The notes under the pieces: generated by a model
Seen by the model: the letters and a program-made list of their open reading frames with translations, nothing else
Databases searched by the model: none
Told to the model about the DNA's origin: nothing
Shown: positions 36,671 through 50,500 of the stretch, piece after piece
Layout of the letters: the number at the start of each line of letters is the position of its first letter
Numbering within the stretch: position 1 is the stretch's first letter
Position numbers and translations under genes: made by a program
Assembly (NCBI GenBank): GCA_033002965.1
Contig: JAURVB010013882.1
Location: 317,501-381,500, forward strand
Reading direction: 5' to 3'
Source: Piper betle
Lineage: Eukaryota; Streptophyta; Magnoliopsida; Piperales; Piperaceae
DNA: 64,000 nt

Positions 36671-37789
36671 ACGAGCAATATCTAACTCCCAAACAAGCTA
36701 GCTTCAAGCTCTCAAATGAGTTGGGGTTTCAAGTTCCTCTAAATTAAACAATTTAATTGTATTCAAACTCGAGCCTTGATCAAACAACGTAGAAAATGTT
36801 CAAGTCGATTTTGAGTATATATGTTCAAAAACTCGTTTGATCTCGAATCTAGTTCAAATGAACTTCGAACTATTCAAGTCTAGTTTGAGTACAAGTTAAG
36901 CTCGGCTTAATGCACTTGTTTAGTAAGCCTACTCATGGGTTCACATAAATTTGAATAAATTTCAATTTGTTGGCTAATTAACTACTTTATGTTTTTTTCT
37001 CATCAATTTTCATGCTCAGTTGTTTTAGATTTCTAAGCTATATTAATTTGTTTGTTTCGAATTATCTTAGTAAGTGTAATAACGCGATGAACTTCTTTTA
37101 TTTCTTTAAATTATTAGCCATCTTCTTATGTTTTTAAGTAATTAGTTTTTGTTATTTTATGCCAAACCGCCAAATTTATCGTATAATTGTTTCAATCACT
37201 TATTTTTCTTATATTGATTAAACTTTTGTTGTAACTTATTTTCATGCAATCTTATACAATTTTGTCGAGTCCTTGCATTGCGCGGTGATCTTGGCTAATT
37301 ATAATTTTTAGCCTTGGGAAAGAAGGAATTAGAACTAACCCCTAAAAAGTAACAAACTTCCCTTTTGGTTTTATTTTACTATCTTGATATAGGCCCAGTT
37401 AAAGGATTGTAGATTGCAATTATAAGATATATACCAACCCCTAATGGAATAAAACCTAAATGGGCCGAATGATCTTACAGATGATCACCGTATACCCATT
37501 ACCCAAAACCTGATAATGGGCTTGTAATTATGTGTAATTGGGCATCGAGAATTATTCATTAATTCTTAGTTTTAATGATTTTTTGATCTACCTTACCTCG
37601 AATTATGTGCATTATTATCTCAAACCTTCTAACCTTTTCCATTCGCGTATTTTATAGAAAATTCTTCTGACATTTGGAGAGGCAATTTCCTTTATATTTT
37701 ATTTGATGGAATATATATATATATATCAAATAGTATAGCATAGGGATGCCTGTGCGAATCTAAATTAAGCCGTTCGATTTCTAGTTTCT

Positions 37790-38300
37790 TAAAAAAAACC
37801 CTTCCTCTCACTCTTACTACTGTCCACGCCTCCACTGCACCCGCGCCAATAGCACTACTGCCCTTCCTCCTCACCGCACCTACACCCGCACCCACGCATG
37901 CACCCCCACCCACAAAGCCAACGACGTCCTCGGACGAGGGGGGCAGAGAGGGACATGTGGGTGCAGTTAGCCATGGCGGCGAAGGTGTAGGTGGCAAGGT
38001 GAGGGAGGTGGTGCTTGTTGCAAGAGAAGGAAGGAGGTCTGGAGATCAAGGACCAGCTTGAAGAGGTTAGGCCAGCCGCTAGTGGCGATCTTGTTGGGTA
38101 CGAGGGAGAAGGCGGAGAGGTTGCGGCAGAAAGTGGGGCAAGGGGAGGCACGAGCAAAGGCGGCGGCTATGGTGTCAATGTGAAGGATGAGCAGATGGAC
38201 TTGTCGGAGTCGGTGAAGGGGGAGACGAGGGCTGTGTCGGCCAAGGCGGCGAGCAACGGCGACAATAATGGCCATGGGGGAAGAGGTGACTTATAGTTTT
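37790..38300. other. GC-rich island with open frames, possible gene fragment
   Basis: A 500-bp patch far richer in G and C than the surrounding 8 kb. Open frames exist on both strands: a minus frame at 37967-38275 (with CRNLSAFSLVPNKIAT and NLFKLVLDLQTSF) and a plus frame at 38015-38296. The minus frame reads more like protein, but I do not recognise the family. It may be a captured gene fragment. Confidence 0.35.
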
Positions 38301-41300
38301 TAAAATAGATCTAGGCCGTCGATATAATTGAACGGTACAAATTAGAGGTTTCATACAGTCATCCTCGAGCTATCCTACCTATATATATATATATAATAAT
38401 AATGAATGAATCATAATTTGTTCCAAATTAGTAAACTATCATTTGTTATTTGAAAAGAAAATTCTCATTTTTTTCTTTGTTTATGTACTATACCTCTATT
38501 AATAAGACCAAGAGTGAAGAAGGAAACAATACTTTAACTATAACACGAATTTCAATAATATATGAGCTGCCCAAACACCCCCAACCCAAGCCACTAAACA
38601 ATTCTAACTAACCCACTTGAACCATTAATTCACAAATCAAAATAAGAAAAATATTGTAGATGTCTAGATTTCAAAATTTTCTTTAAAAAATAATTAAATT
38701 TTCAAACTTGTATCACACGTAACCATTTTTAAAATTTTCATATCAATCATAATCAAATCTCATTATTTTTTATTCAATGATAAAAATATTCATAAAAAAT
38801 TCATTTTTTTAAAACAACAATTATATAAATAGGAGTTATAATATTTATTTATTTTATATATCAAAATAAAAAGATTGGTAATGATGAGTAGATTCTAAAT
38901 TTATATTATTTTTTTAGTTATAGTTCAAAATGTAAAATTTTAGATTTCGTTTGAAATTTAATCAATCAAAATTCCATATATATATATATATTTGGGTGTT
39001 TAAATTTTAATCTGAACTTATTATATTTTATTAGAAATTAAAAAAATTTAACTATTATATTTTAAATTTGAAGAATTTAAAAAAATGTAAATATCATTTG
39101 TCATATAGAATGTAAGAAAAAATATGTTTAAGAAAATTTAAAGTTAAATCAAGGGTATTTATGTCAATAAAATAAAATTTTATGAATCAAATATGTTTAA
39201 AATATATAATTTGGCTATGCGTGAAATAAGAATAGAAGATCTTGCTGTATGGAAAATAAAATATTAGATGTAACTATATCTAATAGAATTTTAAATTTTG
39301 ATTGTTTATTGTATAAAATTTTAAAATGTGGTTATTTATGATATTTCGCTGTCAAAATATTTTTCCTCATTTAGATATTATGCAAAACTAGATTCCCATA
39401 AAACATAACTATAAAAATATTTAAATTTTTTCGTTAAAAAAATTAAAATTTTTTCTAATCCAAGTAGTATTATTCTTCTCAGTTTAAATACTTTCAAAGT
39501 TAAAGTAAACATATAATACATACATAAGAATTTTAACTAAACTGGTCCAATACTTGAATTGGGTCAGATTATCATATGGCAACCACCAAACCTAAACTTA
39601 ATATATAAAAGTCTTAACAGGATGTAATTGAAAACCAAAATACTTAACAAACTAAAATTGGTCAAATTTTACTCATGTATATCATCCAAGAAATTTGACC
39701 CAGTATAGGAATTATTCAACATAAACATGAAAAAATTGCTCTCACAACCCTTCCTAATTTTTATATCCATCCTATTTACCAATGTTTCAAATACCATATC
39801 AATTTTTGTACCTTAATTATAATTGGTATAAGGTATATTGGGTCGAATCGGGTTCAACAAGATTTTAACACTAGACTATAAAACTTATTATGACAAATCT
39901 TCTAATTCCATTAACTCCACGTTTATCCAAGATATATTTTGCTAACCAATGGCTAATTAGTGAAGACTTGAGAAATGTCATGTTTCTATGGATATCATCT
40001 TTTGTATTTCACTTTCACATAACTTTGGCCTTGTAGTGGTGGCAGCATGATTTTCTCTTTCTTCTCCACCCAGCTCTAGAGGATGATAACACCTTGACTT
40101 CATGCTCCCTTTTACAGATTTGAAGGACTTGGAAAATCATTTGCAACATTGCTTATTCATTCCCATCTGGCAAGCACCCTTACTATGAATCAAATTAACT
40201 TACCCTGAATGCTTTTTCATGGAGATTTCAATCAAAAGGTGCCCTTGATATAGTAGAAAGAATGTTTGAAGGAATTTACAACCAGATATGATGGATCTTC
40301 CACCCTTTTTCAGAAGCTATTTTAAAACCTGATTGGTTGATGATGCTGTTCATCATATTAATTAATAAGATTGTGTGTATTTTCTTTGCTAATTGCAATG
40401 TTACTTGATGGTGGCAATATCAACACAAACAAAAAAACTAAAGTAAGAAGTTTGAGCATATTATAAGGGAGGAAAGGTTAGAAGCCAAAGAAACGAGAGA
40501 TGCTGGTATGGTCTCCAGCAAACCCTTTTCATTATATTCCCTGCTTGCTTCATATTCACTCCACCATTGCTCAGGTAGAGTGATTTGCATTTTGTATCTT
40601 TCCTCGTTCATTGTCTGGTCATTTGCATGAAAGATAGAGCCACACCAAATAAAAAAAGAGAAAGAGTTTACCTTCTTCTTTCCTCAAGCGTGCTCTATTA
40701 CATATGAAAAGCAAATAACAAGAGAAAAAAAAATTTGTCCATTTTTTTCAGGAGTTTATGGGAAGGAAAACGAAAACTGCGGCTTGCATAGAATGCATTC
40801 GCAGTTCTGTTGCATACCCAAGACTGTGGCCATCCTATTTTGGCTATCTGGGCACTTTCTTTTCTCCCTCAAAGTCATATTGACTAAGAGAGAATGAGAT
40901 AATAGCAAACTTTAAACATGAAAAGAAAAGGTTGACAACAAGCAGGTTTGGTGGCTTTGTTCCAAGTGCTTTTTTGCTTCTGTAAGGAGTTGAAGAAAGT
41001 CTCGAGCAGTGTGTTATAAGGAGTAAGAATGATTTACCGCAGGGATTTAATTCCTTGGTAATGAAAGATGAATGAGTGTTTTTTACCACACTGCAGTAAT
41101 CAGTAATCATTATAATTCTGCTGCAACTTTGGAAAGGGAAAAGAGTAAGTTTTAGGAGGTAATGCCAGATCAATTTGTGTTCTATACATGCAAATTCATG
41201 ATCATGTTTAGTGTAGTTTTAAACAAGCATGGAGGTTTTTTTATGTCTAGCAGTAACAAAGACCAAGACTAATACTCATTTTGATCTAACAAAAGAGGGT

Positions 41301-42666
41301 GCTTTTGCATGGATCATGAGCAAGAAGAGATAAGAAGCGAAAGATTAATGGGTCTTGAGTGCTATTAACCAAAGGGGAAGGGGCTGATACGGTCAAAAAA
41401 AGAACTGAGAAGTTGTGCAGTTGCCATCATATCATTCTACAATAATTGAGTGGGACTCACCCTCCCGGGTGTAGGTGATCTAACATGTAATAAATTTATA
41501 AACAAAAAAGTTTTTGCAGAGAAAATTGGAAACGATTCTTGAACAAAAGCTCCACCCACCCAATAAAAATAATCTAAAATCGGTTTGACAAACTCTTCCT
41601 TCTCCATAATTCATCAACCCTTTTTGTCTTTTCATTCCAGTTGCCACTATCATTTCTCCCCTATCATGATCTCCTTGTCCCTTGAGTACTCAAGTTTTGC
41701 TGATCTTGCGTACATTACCGAAAAAATCGAAGGCAATAGTAGCATTGAGAAACAAAGAAGCAAATGGATCTAGTATTTGTTTAAGACAGAACGGATCTTG
41801 TGTGAGACAGAGCAGAAGAATTAGTTTATTTTCTTTCATGAGTGGATCTGATGTTCAAAACAAGGAACGCCATGCACGAGTCTAATCAGCGTATACTAAA
41901 TCAAAACAAAGATCTCGACACAGCTCCAATGGCCGACAGCCCATCCCCACACACTCGCATTCTTCCCTTCCACATGTTAAAACACCACATAATACTCCAA
42001 AGCCATACTCGAAAATGCATGTTTAATCAAAAAAGGTTTTCTGCAAATTAATGGACTCCTACCAATGGGAAGTTTGTTAAGGGCAAGGACCCACGAATTT
42101 TTAGGCCCCTACAATAGCATCATATGAAAGTTAAAAGGCTCACAGTTCTTTGTGAGAATTTTTTTATGCAGTTTAGTGAAATATATATATCATCTTCATA
42201 GAAGCTTAGCCAGCCTTGCATGGATCAACATTCAAAGCAGAAAGCTATTGGTCAAGATGATGGTATACTAAAGAAGAGGATGTGAATCTCAATGAGAATA
42301 TAAATCTGGAGCTTGATGTAAAAGATTATATAATAAATACCAACAAGATGAAAAAGAAGAGTTTTAAAAGCAAACCGCCACCCATCTCGGCGAAGATGCA
42401 GCTGAGATGGGGAGCAATTAGCTATGTACCTCCCGCCTTAGGCCTCGACCATGAAAGTTTAATATAATATTAAAGATTTACATATAACAATATCAGTTCT
42501 ATCAACTTATTAGAACAAGTACTGTATAGCGCCAACTGTAGACAAGTTCCATTGAAGGGAGAGTAGAACAGAGCAGAGCAGATAGAACATCATGAGAATG
42601 AAGAGAAATGACAGAGAAATTGTTGTGTTATGTTCCTAAACTTCCCCTTCCGTCCTCACTAGCAGC

Positions 42667-44017
42667 TCAAGGGCTGCCAAGAGCATCCACATAGAGGTGT
42701 TCAAGAGGGTTGTACCGTAGTCTTTCGAGCTCAGAACGGCTTTTCTTGCGGGCAGGCTCCGGCGAGGAGGTGATTGCAGGTGCCCATGAGTCGCTGGAGT
42801 CCGCAGAGGAGAAGTCTAGCAGGGAATGGTGCGTCTTCCTCTTGTGCCCACTTGAGGGGACTAGCTCATGAATGAGTTCCAAGCATCCCTCTACCCTATC
42901 CTGCTCAAAAAGAATTTTAATTTTCAATAAATGATGAATTGATCAACAAGCCAATTACATTGGTTTCATCTTTACCTTGCTAATTTTGAGTACCGCAAGG
43001 AGTTCATTTGCATACACAATGCGGTTCCATGGCTCCAGCTCATTGATTACCTGCAGCATTGCTGCTGCAGCCACCACAGACGGGAGGTAGGAGAGCAATC
43101 TGGGGTCTGCAATATTAAATCATGCAATCCATTCGTGGGTCTCAATCAGTACAAACTAGTTGAACTTTCCCCATTAAATTTTGCTACTGGTGAGTAAAGC
43201 AATAGCTTTTAATGCCGGCAATGAATCACATTACCAGGAATGAGAGATAGGAGCAGTAGCTGGCATCTTCTGAAGAAGTCCCAATGGGGATGAGCCTTGA
43301 GAGCAAGCCTTCTGACAATGTGCTCAACGAAGGATAGAGGTGTCACCGGATTCATCTTCCAGTGGAGAGTGGAGAGCACCAGTAGCTCCATTCTCTGAAT
43401 CGTCTTGGCCTCAAACACATATTTGGTCTCCTCCACCTGCATCCAACAAATATATATGCACGTTAAAAAAGAACTAACCTCTACCAAACATACAAACCAA
43501 GAGTTAAGATTTTTTTCTTCATCCGGGCAATGGAACTCACTTGCAAATCTAGCAAAAGAGGGACGTGGGTCTCTTCCACCTTCGCTGCTAGAGAAAGGCA
43601 TGCCACGGCTGATAACTGTGTCATCCATGGCTTGTCCCTCTGGAAGTAGAGGCTAGCCAGGAACCGATCCAAGTAGTTGATGGAAAGAAGTGCAGTGGCA
43701 GGGCAGAAGGAGTAGTGAGCAATCACCTTGAGCATCCATGAAATGGCCTCTTCCCGGGCAGACAACAGGAATGGGTCCGAAGCGAGGCAGGCATGCGGCG
43801 CCTCTTCCTTGGAAAACAGAGCCATGAGCTCGTCGTCTTCCCAGAACAGGTCCTGCTCTGCAACCAAGCCGCAGACAGTGAAAGACACACCGTCTCTGCA
43901 CTCTGGTACCGCACCTTCCAGCTCCACCTCTGCGACTTCCTCCTCCCAGCTGTCCTCCTCGCAGTAGAGAGCATCAATGACGACAAAATGGTCGGCCTGC
44001 TCGTGGGTCGTCTTCAT
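42667..44017 (-). CDS. CYCD3: D3-type cyclin
   Basis: CYCD3 cyclins activate CDKA in G1 and inactivate the retinoblastoma-related protein, which drives division in response to cytokinin and sucrose. Exons (leftward): 43541-44017, 43235-43436, 42976-43106, 42667-42900; total 1044 nt, 347 residues, all junctions in phase and GT-AG. Seen: Rb-binding LYCEE (LxCxE) at residues 17-21; cyclin N box with [20 protein letters not shown] and LAAKVEET; cyclin C box with [19 protein letters not shown] and [16 protein letters not shown]-terminal Ser/Pro-rich tail. The ATG at 44017 was chosen because it places LxCxE near the N-terminus as in the family; the open frame extends upstream without homology. No defects are seen. 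Confidence 0.95.
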
Positions 44018-46899
44018 CTTCGACTTCCTTGTTGCAAGAACAACAAGAAGAAGAGAAGCTCTTGCTCTCATGAGATGGTGAGTATAGGTACGGCAGCCAT
44101 TGGAGCAAGAAGAACAAGGCAAGTGTGGTTGGTCATGTGTAAGAAGAACAAAGAGGTGCTCCTATCTTTGCTTTGCCTTTTTCAGCTCTTTCTCTTTTTG
44201 TTGTTGTTTGTTGTGGCGTGGTGTGTGGGAGGGAAGCGGGGGAGATGGCGGGCAGGTGAAGGTGAGGAGAGGCACACAGACCAAGCCCGACCCCATTTGA
44301 AAACAACGCATGGGGGGAGGGAAGTAAAGAGGGCACTTGGTTTGGCCACTTCTTGGGAGGGAAGATCAAAAGCCCTTCCCCTCTTTTTTTTTAATAATAA
44401 TAATAATAATAATAATAATTCTCTAATGTTTTTGTTTCATCAATAAATCACCATTGGTTTTAATTATTTATAATTTAGAAAGTTTTAATACCAAAATGAT
44501 AAAATATAATCGGTGTTTAATAAAACATACCGTTGGATAGAAGGGTTAATTATAAATCATTTTGTTATTTGTAATTGTAAGAATCTTTAATTAGACGTTG
44601 GTTTTAGACTCCTTTTCAAGAAAGAAATGGTAGAAGACAAAGAGTGTGGAGAATATGTAAGCAGTGTGAATCCAATTCCATATTACCCTATTGCAAAAAC
44701 TATACTATAAAAATTTATCACTTTATTTTTACTCGTAGAAACACAGGCAAATTGATCCATGTTGTAAACTTCAAAGTGAAATAATTATTTCAGAGTGACA
44801 ATGATGAAATAGTAAAATTCTTGCGTACATGCAAGGAGAAGTGTTTTCAATATCTTCTAGTGGAGGATAAGTAATATCAACTCTGACCTTTTTTTTTTTT
44901 TTGGTTATATAGATCTTGATCATCAATGATGAAGGATAACCAAGTGATGATGCTTTGCATCAAGCAGCTAAGCAAATCTCAGTATAACATGATTCATGGC
45001 AAATGAGATGATATGGTGAGCTTTTTTAATATCCTCAAAGAGTTGTAAATGGAATGAGAACATAATTTTATCATGCCAAACACTAAGTTCCAAACTTGAT
45101 TCAAAACCATCTAACCCCTAGATTTGGCTGGGACTAATTTAAAGTTTTATGTACTAATGATATCTATGTCAGACTTAGAAATGTTTGAGGACCCAGAATT
45201 TGTTATATGTGTTTCATCAGTTCATATGAAGCAGGAAAGGAGGAGTTGCATTTTCCTATATCCAAAGAATCATTTTTAGTGTCTTCTCCATCCTATAAAT
45301 GAGTGAGCAAAACTTCCAAATTTCTCTAAGTCGACAAACTACACAAAAGTGGGGAGAGAGTATTGTATCCATACAAAAGCAGGCAGCTGCCTGCCCCAAC
45401 ACCTTCTTCCCAAGGAAGCACTGACCCCTAAACAGCAGCAGTGTTGCCCATTTACTGTACTTTGAGAAACCAAAGGCTCTTCAATTGTCATTCTTATTCA
45501 GACATCTACAGCTTGGAAGAGGAGGGGACTACACTAGTGAAACAAGCATATATAGGCACAGCCTCGACTACATCATGTAAATGAATAGATTTTCGGCACC
45601 AACCAGCTGGCCATTGTTTATTTCACAGCAATGGACATTTGATTGATACAGAACTGACTAGTTGTAATGCTTAAAACAATTGGTTAACAGTTGTAGGAAA
45701 CAACCTTAACACATAACTGTGTAATATATAATCTAAAGCTTTGCCATTAACTTTCTCATGATCAGTAATATGGGAGTAATGAGACGAACAGAGAACTTGG
45801 GAGCAGAGAAATTGCTACAAACCAAGGAGACGAACAGAGGAATACAAAAGTTTCAGAAGTAAATAAAGTCACGAGAAACGATCTACTCTGGCCTGCATAT
45901 CATTTGCTCTTCTCTACTTTGTATCTGCTAGTAAAAGTGCCCGCACTGGAGGAAGAGAAAATAGCTCCAATTCATACGTAAATTGGCCCTTTGTCATATA
46001 TCTGCTACCATTTACAAATTACCATGAAGATATTGGTTATTACTATGGACTAACAACATACATCACTTAGCCATAGGAATACAGTATTTTATTTCTATTC
46101 TGAGGAAATGGATGGACATTTATTTGGGATCGCTTTCTATCTGAACCCTTCCACCTACTCAACAGTATCAACTGACGAATGAAGAGACAAATATCGGATC
46201 ATAAAATATAGGTCGAGTGTTGAAGATGGTCCATGACAGCCTCATCTCGTGCTAGAGACGGACAGCAGTCTGCAGCAGAACAATCCGAAACAGTGCCTAG
46301 AGCTTCTGGTTCGGATTGCTGGAAGTAGGTGTTTTTGTCATATGGAATTTACACAGGAAGACCAAGGTAGGAATTGTCTCACTCTTTCCAGTTTTTACCA
46401 ACAGAAAAAAGCTTACCATGTTTCATCAAGCCAAGAGAAAGCTTGATCCATCTTAGATGAGTTCAACTTGGCAAGCAAATTTAACACACATACTTTAACA
46501 TAAGATCAAGCAAATGATCAAATGACCATTAACTCAAGCATAGGGGTGCATTGCGCCTGTTAGGAGCAGAAAAATAAACTTACCCAGAAATGAATCCAAT
46601 GGGATTGAGTCTACATCGGTGCAGTCTCTGACCAGCAGCGCTTTTGTCCGACCATACAAGCCAATTAAGTTTGGCTCACGGTCTTGGAGCATTGGTCCCA
46701 AGAAAACTCAGCAAATCAGAGGAACAACTAAGAGTCCAGTGGGGGACTACACCAACGAAGCCGACGAAAGATGCTCATGCCCTTTTGTTTTTTGGCTGTC
46801 TTGTCTGCCTTTCACAGCCACACCCAGATGTTGTACTTCTCCTTCCAGGTACCCATATCTCTTCTATCTTTCTTTTGGAGAACCGAGTTTCTCTGTCTC
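44018..46899. other. CYCD3 upstream region and intergenic DNA
   Basis: Holds the cyclin D3 promoter and leader, an (AAT)n microsatellite, and AT-rich sequence up to the copia insertion. Open frames at 46249-46446 and 46619-46936 are not recognisable; the second runs into the LTR. Confidence 0.5.
44392..44419. repeat. (AAT)n microsatellite
   Basis: TAATAATAAT triplets, about nine units. Confidence 0.95.
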
Positions 46900-46904
46900 A
46901 ATAT

Positions 46905-47442
46905 TGTTGGGTTGTCCCTCTTCTGTAAATACATGAACTAATAACCTTATTTTGGGTAAAAAATTAAGATTTTCCAGATTTGGTTAGTTGAAAGGGATAA
47001 AAGTAATGTACGACGTTTTTCTTCTTTGGTTTTTTCTGGTTTTTGGGTTTTGGAGAAAAACTACTGCAAAGGGAAAAAGAAAATTGTGTGGATTGAAGAA
47101 AGGTGAATGCTTTGTTGAGATTGGCTTGCAATCGTCAATGGTAACTTCGCCAAGTTCTTAATCTGTAATATTCTTCCTTTATTGTCTTCTACGACTTTAT
47201 ACCAATTTTGTAGAAAGTACAGTAAATTGGTATTGGGGAGTTTGTTCTCCTGTGGATCTATTCTGTATCAAAATTGTGATATAGTAAATTTGATCTGGCC
47301 GTTTGCCCCGTAGTTTTTTCCCCAAATTTTGGGTTTTCCACGTAAAATTATCTTGTCGTCTCTCTCTATTTGCTTGGTACTTTTCATCCTTATATGTTGA
47401 AATAAGGGGATTTGTATTTGGTTTGTTTGGTTAATCCCAACA
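46905..47442 (+). repeat. 5' LTR of the copia element
   Basis: Begins TGTTGGG and ends CCCAACA, a perfect 7-bp terminal inverted repeat. 538 bp. Confidence 0.95.
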
Positions 47443-47444
47443 AG

Positions 47445-47456
47445 TGGTATCAGAGC
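47445..47456 (+). other. Primer-binding site
   Basis: TGGTATCAGAGC, two bases after the 5' LTR, is complementary to the 3' end of initiator tRNA-Met, the usual copia primer. Confidence 0.93.
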
Positions 47457-47560
47457 CAACAGGTTTGCAAGTTTTGGTTGTTGATATTTGATGCCCACTA
47501 GGTGTTCGACGAAATTTCTAAGAGCCTAGTTGGTGTGTCTGTGATTTATATTTCAACAAG

Positions 47561-50500
47561 ATGGCTGATGAGAAGTATGTTAAGATGATATCTCTTAAGG
47601 GGCCTAGTAACTGGCATTATTGGAAAGGAAAGATGATTGATCATCTATATTCCAAGGATTTATATGAACCTATCACTGGTCAGAAACCGGCAGAGGTGAC
47701 TGAAAAAGACTGGAATAAATTGGATAGGAAGGCTATGGCCTGTTTGAGACAATGGGTAGATGAAGTTGTGTATCATCATGTTTCTGAATTGACGTCCTCA
47801 AAAGCAATATGGGATAAACTCCAAGAAGTTTATGAGAGGAATACTGCTGGCAATAAGACCCTTTTGATAAGGAAATTGGTGAATTTGAGGTATAAGGATG
47901 GAACTGACATAAGTGAGCATCTCAATGAGATGAAGAGTATTATTACTCAACTTGCCAGGATGAAGATGACTCTAGATGAGGAATGACAAGCTATCCTGCT
48001 CCTCAACACTTTGCCAGAGAGTTGGGAAACATTGGTGATATCTTTGAGCAATGCTGCTCCGGATGGAAAACTCACAATGGACATGGTAACAAGCAGTTTA
48101 CTGAATGAGGAGGTGAGAAGAAAATCTTTACCAACTTCAGGGTCTCATGCATTAGTGTCAGAAGAGGCAAGAGGTAGATCGAGAAATAGAGACACAGACA
48201 GAAGGGACAAGAGTCGAGGAAGGTCTAAATCCAGGAAGCACTTGAAGTGTTATTATTGTGACAAGACAGGTCATATGAAGAAGGATTGTTGGAAGCTCAA
48301 GAAAGACTTGAAAAATAAGGACAACAAGGATCAAGGAGAAACGAACACTAATGTTGTACATGATGACATGGTGATTCTTTCTGATTGTGGGAATGATTGT
48401 TTGATGGCCGATTGTGATGCTAGTTGGGTAGTTGACTCGGGAGCATCATTTCATGCAACTCCAAGCAGAAATTTCTTTACTACCTATGAATCTTCAGATT
48501 TGGGAATAGTGAAGATGAGAAATAGTGATACTTCCAAAATTGTGGGACTTGGAGATGTGCATATAGTAACAAACACGGGTTACAGATTGGTGCTTAAAAA
48601 TGTCAGACATATTCCAGATTTAAGGATGAGTTTGTTGTCAACCGGAGTGCTTGATGATGAAGGATTTGGTTCACAATTTGCACAAGGTGTGTGGAAACTT
48701 GTGAAAGGTTCTCTTGTTGTTGCTAAAGGGAAGAAGTGTTGCAGTTTGTACAAAACTGAGACGAGTCTGGTTCGAGGGGAGGTTAATATCTCCTCATTTG
48801 ATTCCACTGCTGATTTGTGGCACCATCGATTGGGACACATGAGTGAGAAGGGACTAGAGACTTTGAAGAAGTTAAATCTCCTTCCCAAGGTCAAGGACAT
48901 CACAATTAGTCCTTGTGACCATTGTTTGGTCGGGAAACAACGTAGGACATCCTTTGCAAGCACAAGTACAAGGAAGTCAGAAGTTCTTGAGTTGGTACAC
49001 TCTGATGTGTGTGGGCCTATGGAGGTAAAATCTCTTGGCGGTTCTATTTATTTTGTCACTTTTATTGATGATACTTCTAGGAAGGTGTGGGCTTATGGCA
49101 TGAAAAATAAAAGTGATGTTTTTGGCATCTTTAAGAATTTTCATGTATTGGTTGAAAGAGAAACTGGTAAGCTCTTGAAATGTCTTAGAAGTGATAATGG
49201 TGGTGAATATTGTTCTGTTGAGTTTGATGAATATTGTAGCAAGCATGGGATTAGGCATGAGAAGACGGTTCCTTATACTCCTCAACATAATGGAGTGGCT
49301 GAAAGAATGAACAGGACCATCTCTGAGAGGGTTAGGAGTATGTTGTCTTCAGCTAAGTTGCCTAAAAGCTTCTGGGGTGAAGCCATGAGCACAGCTTGTT
49401 ATTTAATCAACAGATCTCCCACACATGCTCTGGACAGTGACATACCAGAAAGGGTTTGGAGTGACAAAAAGGTCAGTTATTCTCATTTGAGAGTCTTTGG
49501 TTGTAAAGCCTTTGCACATGTGCCCAAGGAGCAAAGGGCTAAGCTTGACTCTAGAGCCGTGGAATGTATCTTTCTGGGATATGGTGATGATAAGTTTGGA
49601 TACAAACTTTGGGATCCTAAGAATAGAAAACTGATTCGAAGCAGAGATGTAGTTTTCAGGGAGGATCAAACAGTTGAGGACTTTGGCAAGGAAGAAGTTC
49701 CTCAAACTAAATCTCAGGAAAGCTTGGAAAAGATAAAAGATCCTTCAACCTCAGCTAGAAGTGAAAAGGCGGCTCAGGATGACACAATTATTTCCCCACC
49801 GAGTGATGATGAGGGTGAGGATGTGGTGTCTGATGATATTTCTAATGAGTTTGTTAATGATGTTGGACAGGAACATGGAGATTCTGATCAAGGGCAGCCA
49901 ACTAATGTGAGGAGATCAGCTCGTGAACCAGTTCCATCAACAAGATATCCATCATCAGAATATGTGACAATTACTGAATGTGGAGAACCAGAAAATTTCA
50001 GTGAGGTCAAAGCTCATGTAGAAAAGGAGAAGTGGTTGAAGGCAATGCAAGATGAGATGAAATCTTTGCATGATAATCACACCTATGAGTTGGTGGATCT
50101 TCCTAAGGGGAAGAGAATATTAAGGAATAAATGGGTCTACAGGATCAAATATGAAGAAAATAACACACAACCAAGGTACAAGGCAAGGTTGGTGGTGAAG
50201 GGCTTCGGACAGAAGAAAGGTATTGATTTCGATGAAATTTTTTCTCCTGTTGTTAAAATGTCTTCTATTAGAATTGTTCTGGCTTTGGCTGCAAGTTTGG
50301 ATTTGGAAGTTGAACAGTTAGATGTGAAGACGGCCTTTCTTCATGGTGATCTTGAGGAGACCATATACATGGAGCAACCAGAGGGTTTTAAAGTCAGAGG
50401 AAAGGAACAGATGGTGTGCAGACTGAAAAAGAGTTTGTATGGTTTGAAGCAAGCTCCTAGACAGTGGTATAAAAAGTTTGATTCTTTTATGGAAAAGAAT

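Larger units (their letters stand above)
34461..42666. other. Long AT-rich intergenic region
   Basis: About 8.2 kb without a supported gene. It contains a TA microsatellite (35857-35885), a tandem duplication (36205-36670), GAGCTCGA-like degenerate repeats (about 36640-36910), a GC-rich island (37790-38300), and scattered TGGGCC motifs (37390-37550). Short open frames at 40844-41173 and 42282-42467 show no domain or codon pattern I trust. Confidence 0.5.

Noticed and set aside
40844..41173. A 109-residue minus-strand gene
   Set aside because: No domain, no splice context and low-complexity flanks; consistent with chance in AT-rich DNA.
42282..42467. Small plus-strand gene between intergenic DNA and CYCD3
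   Set aside because: Only 61 codons, lysine-rich by composition, with no supporting motif.
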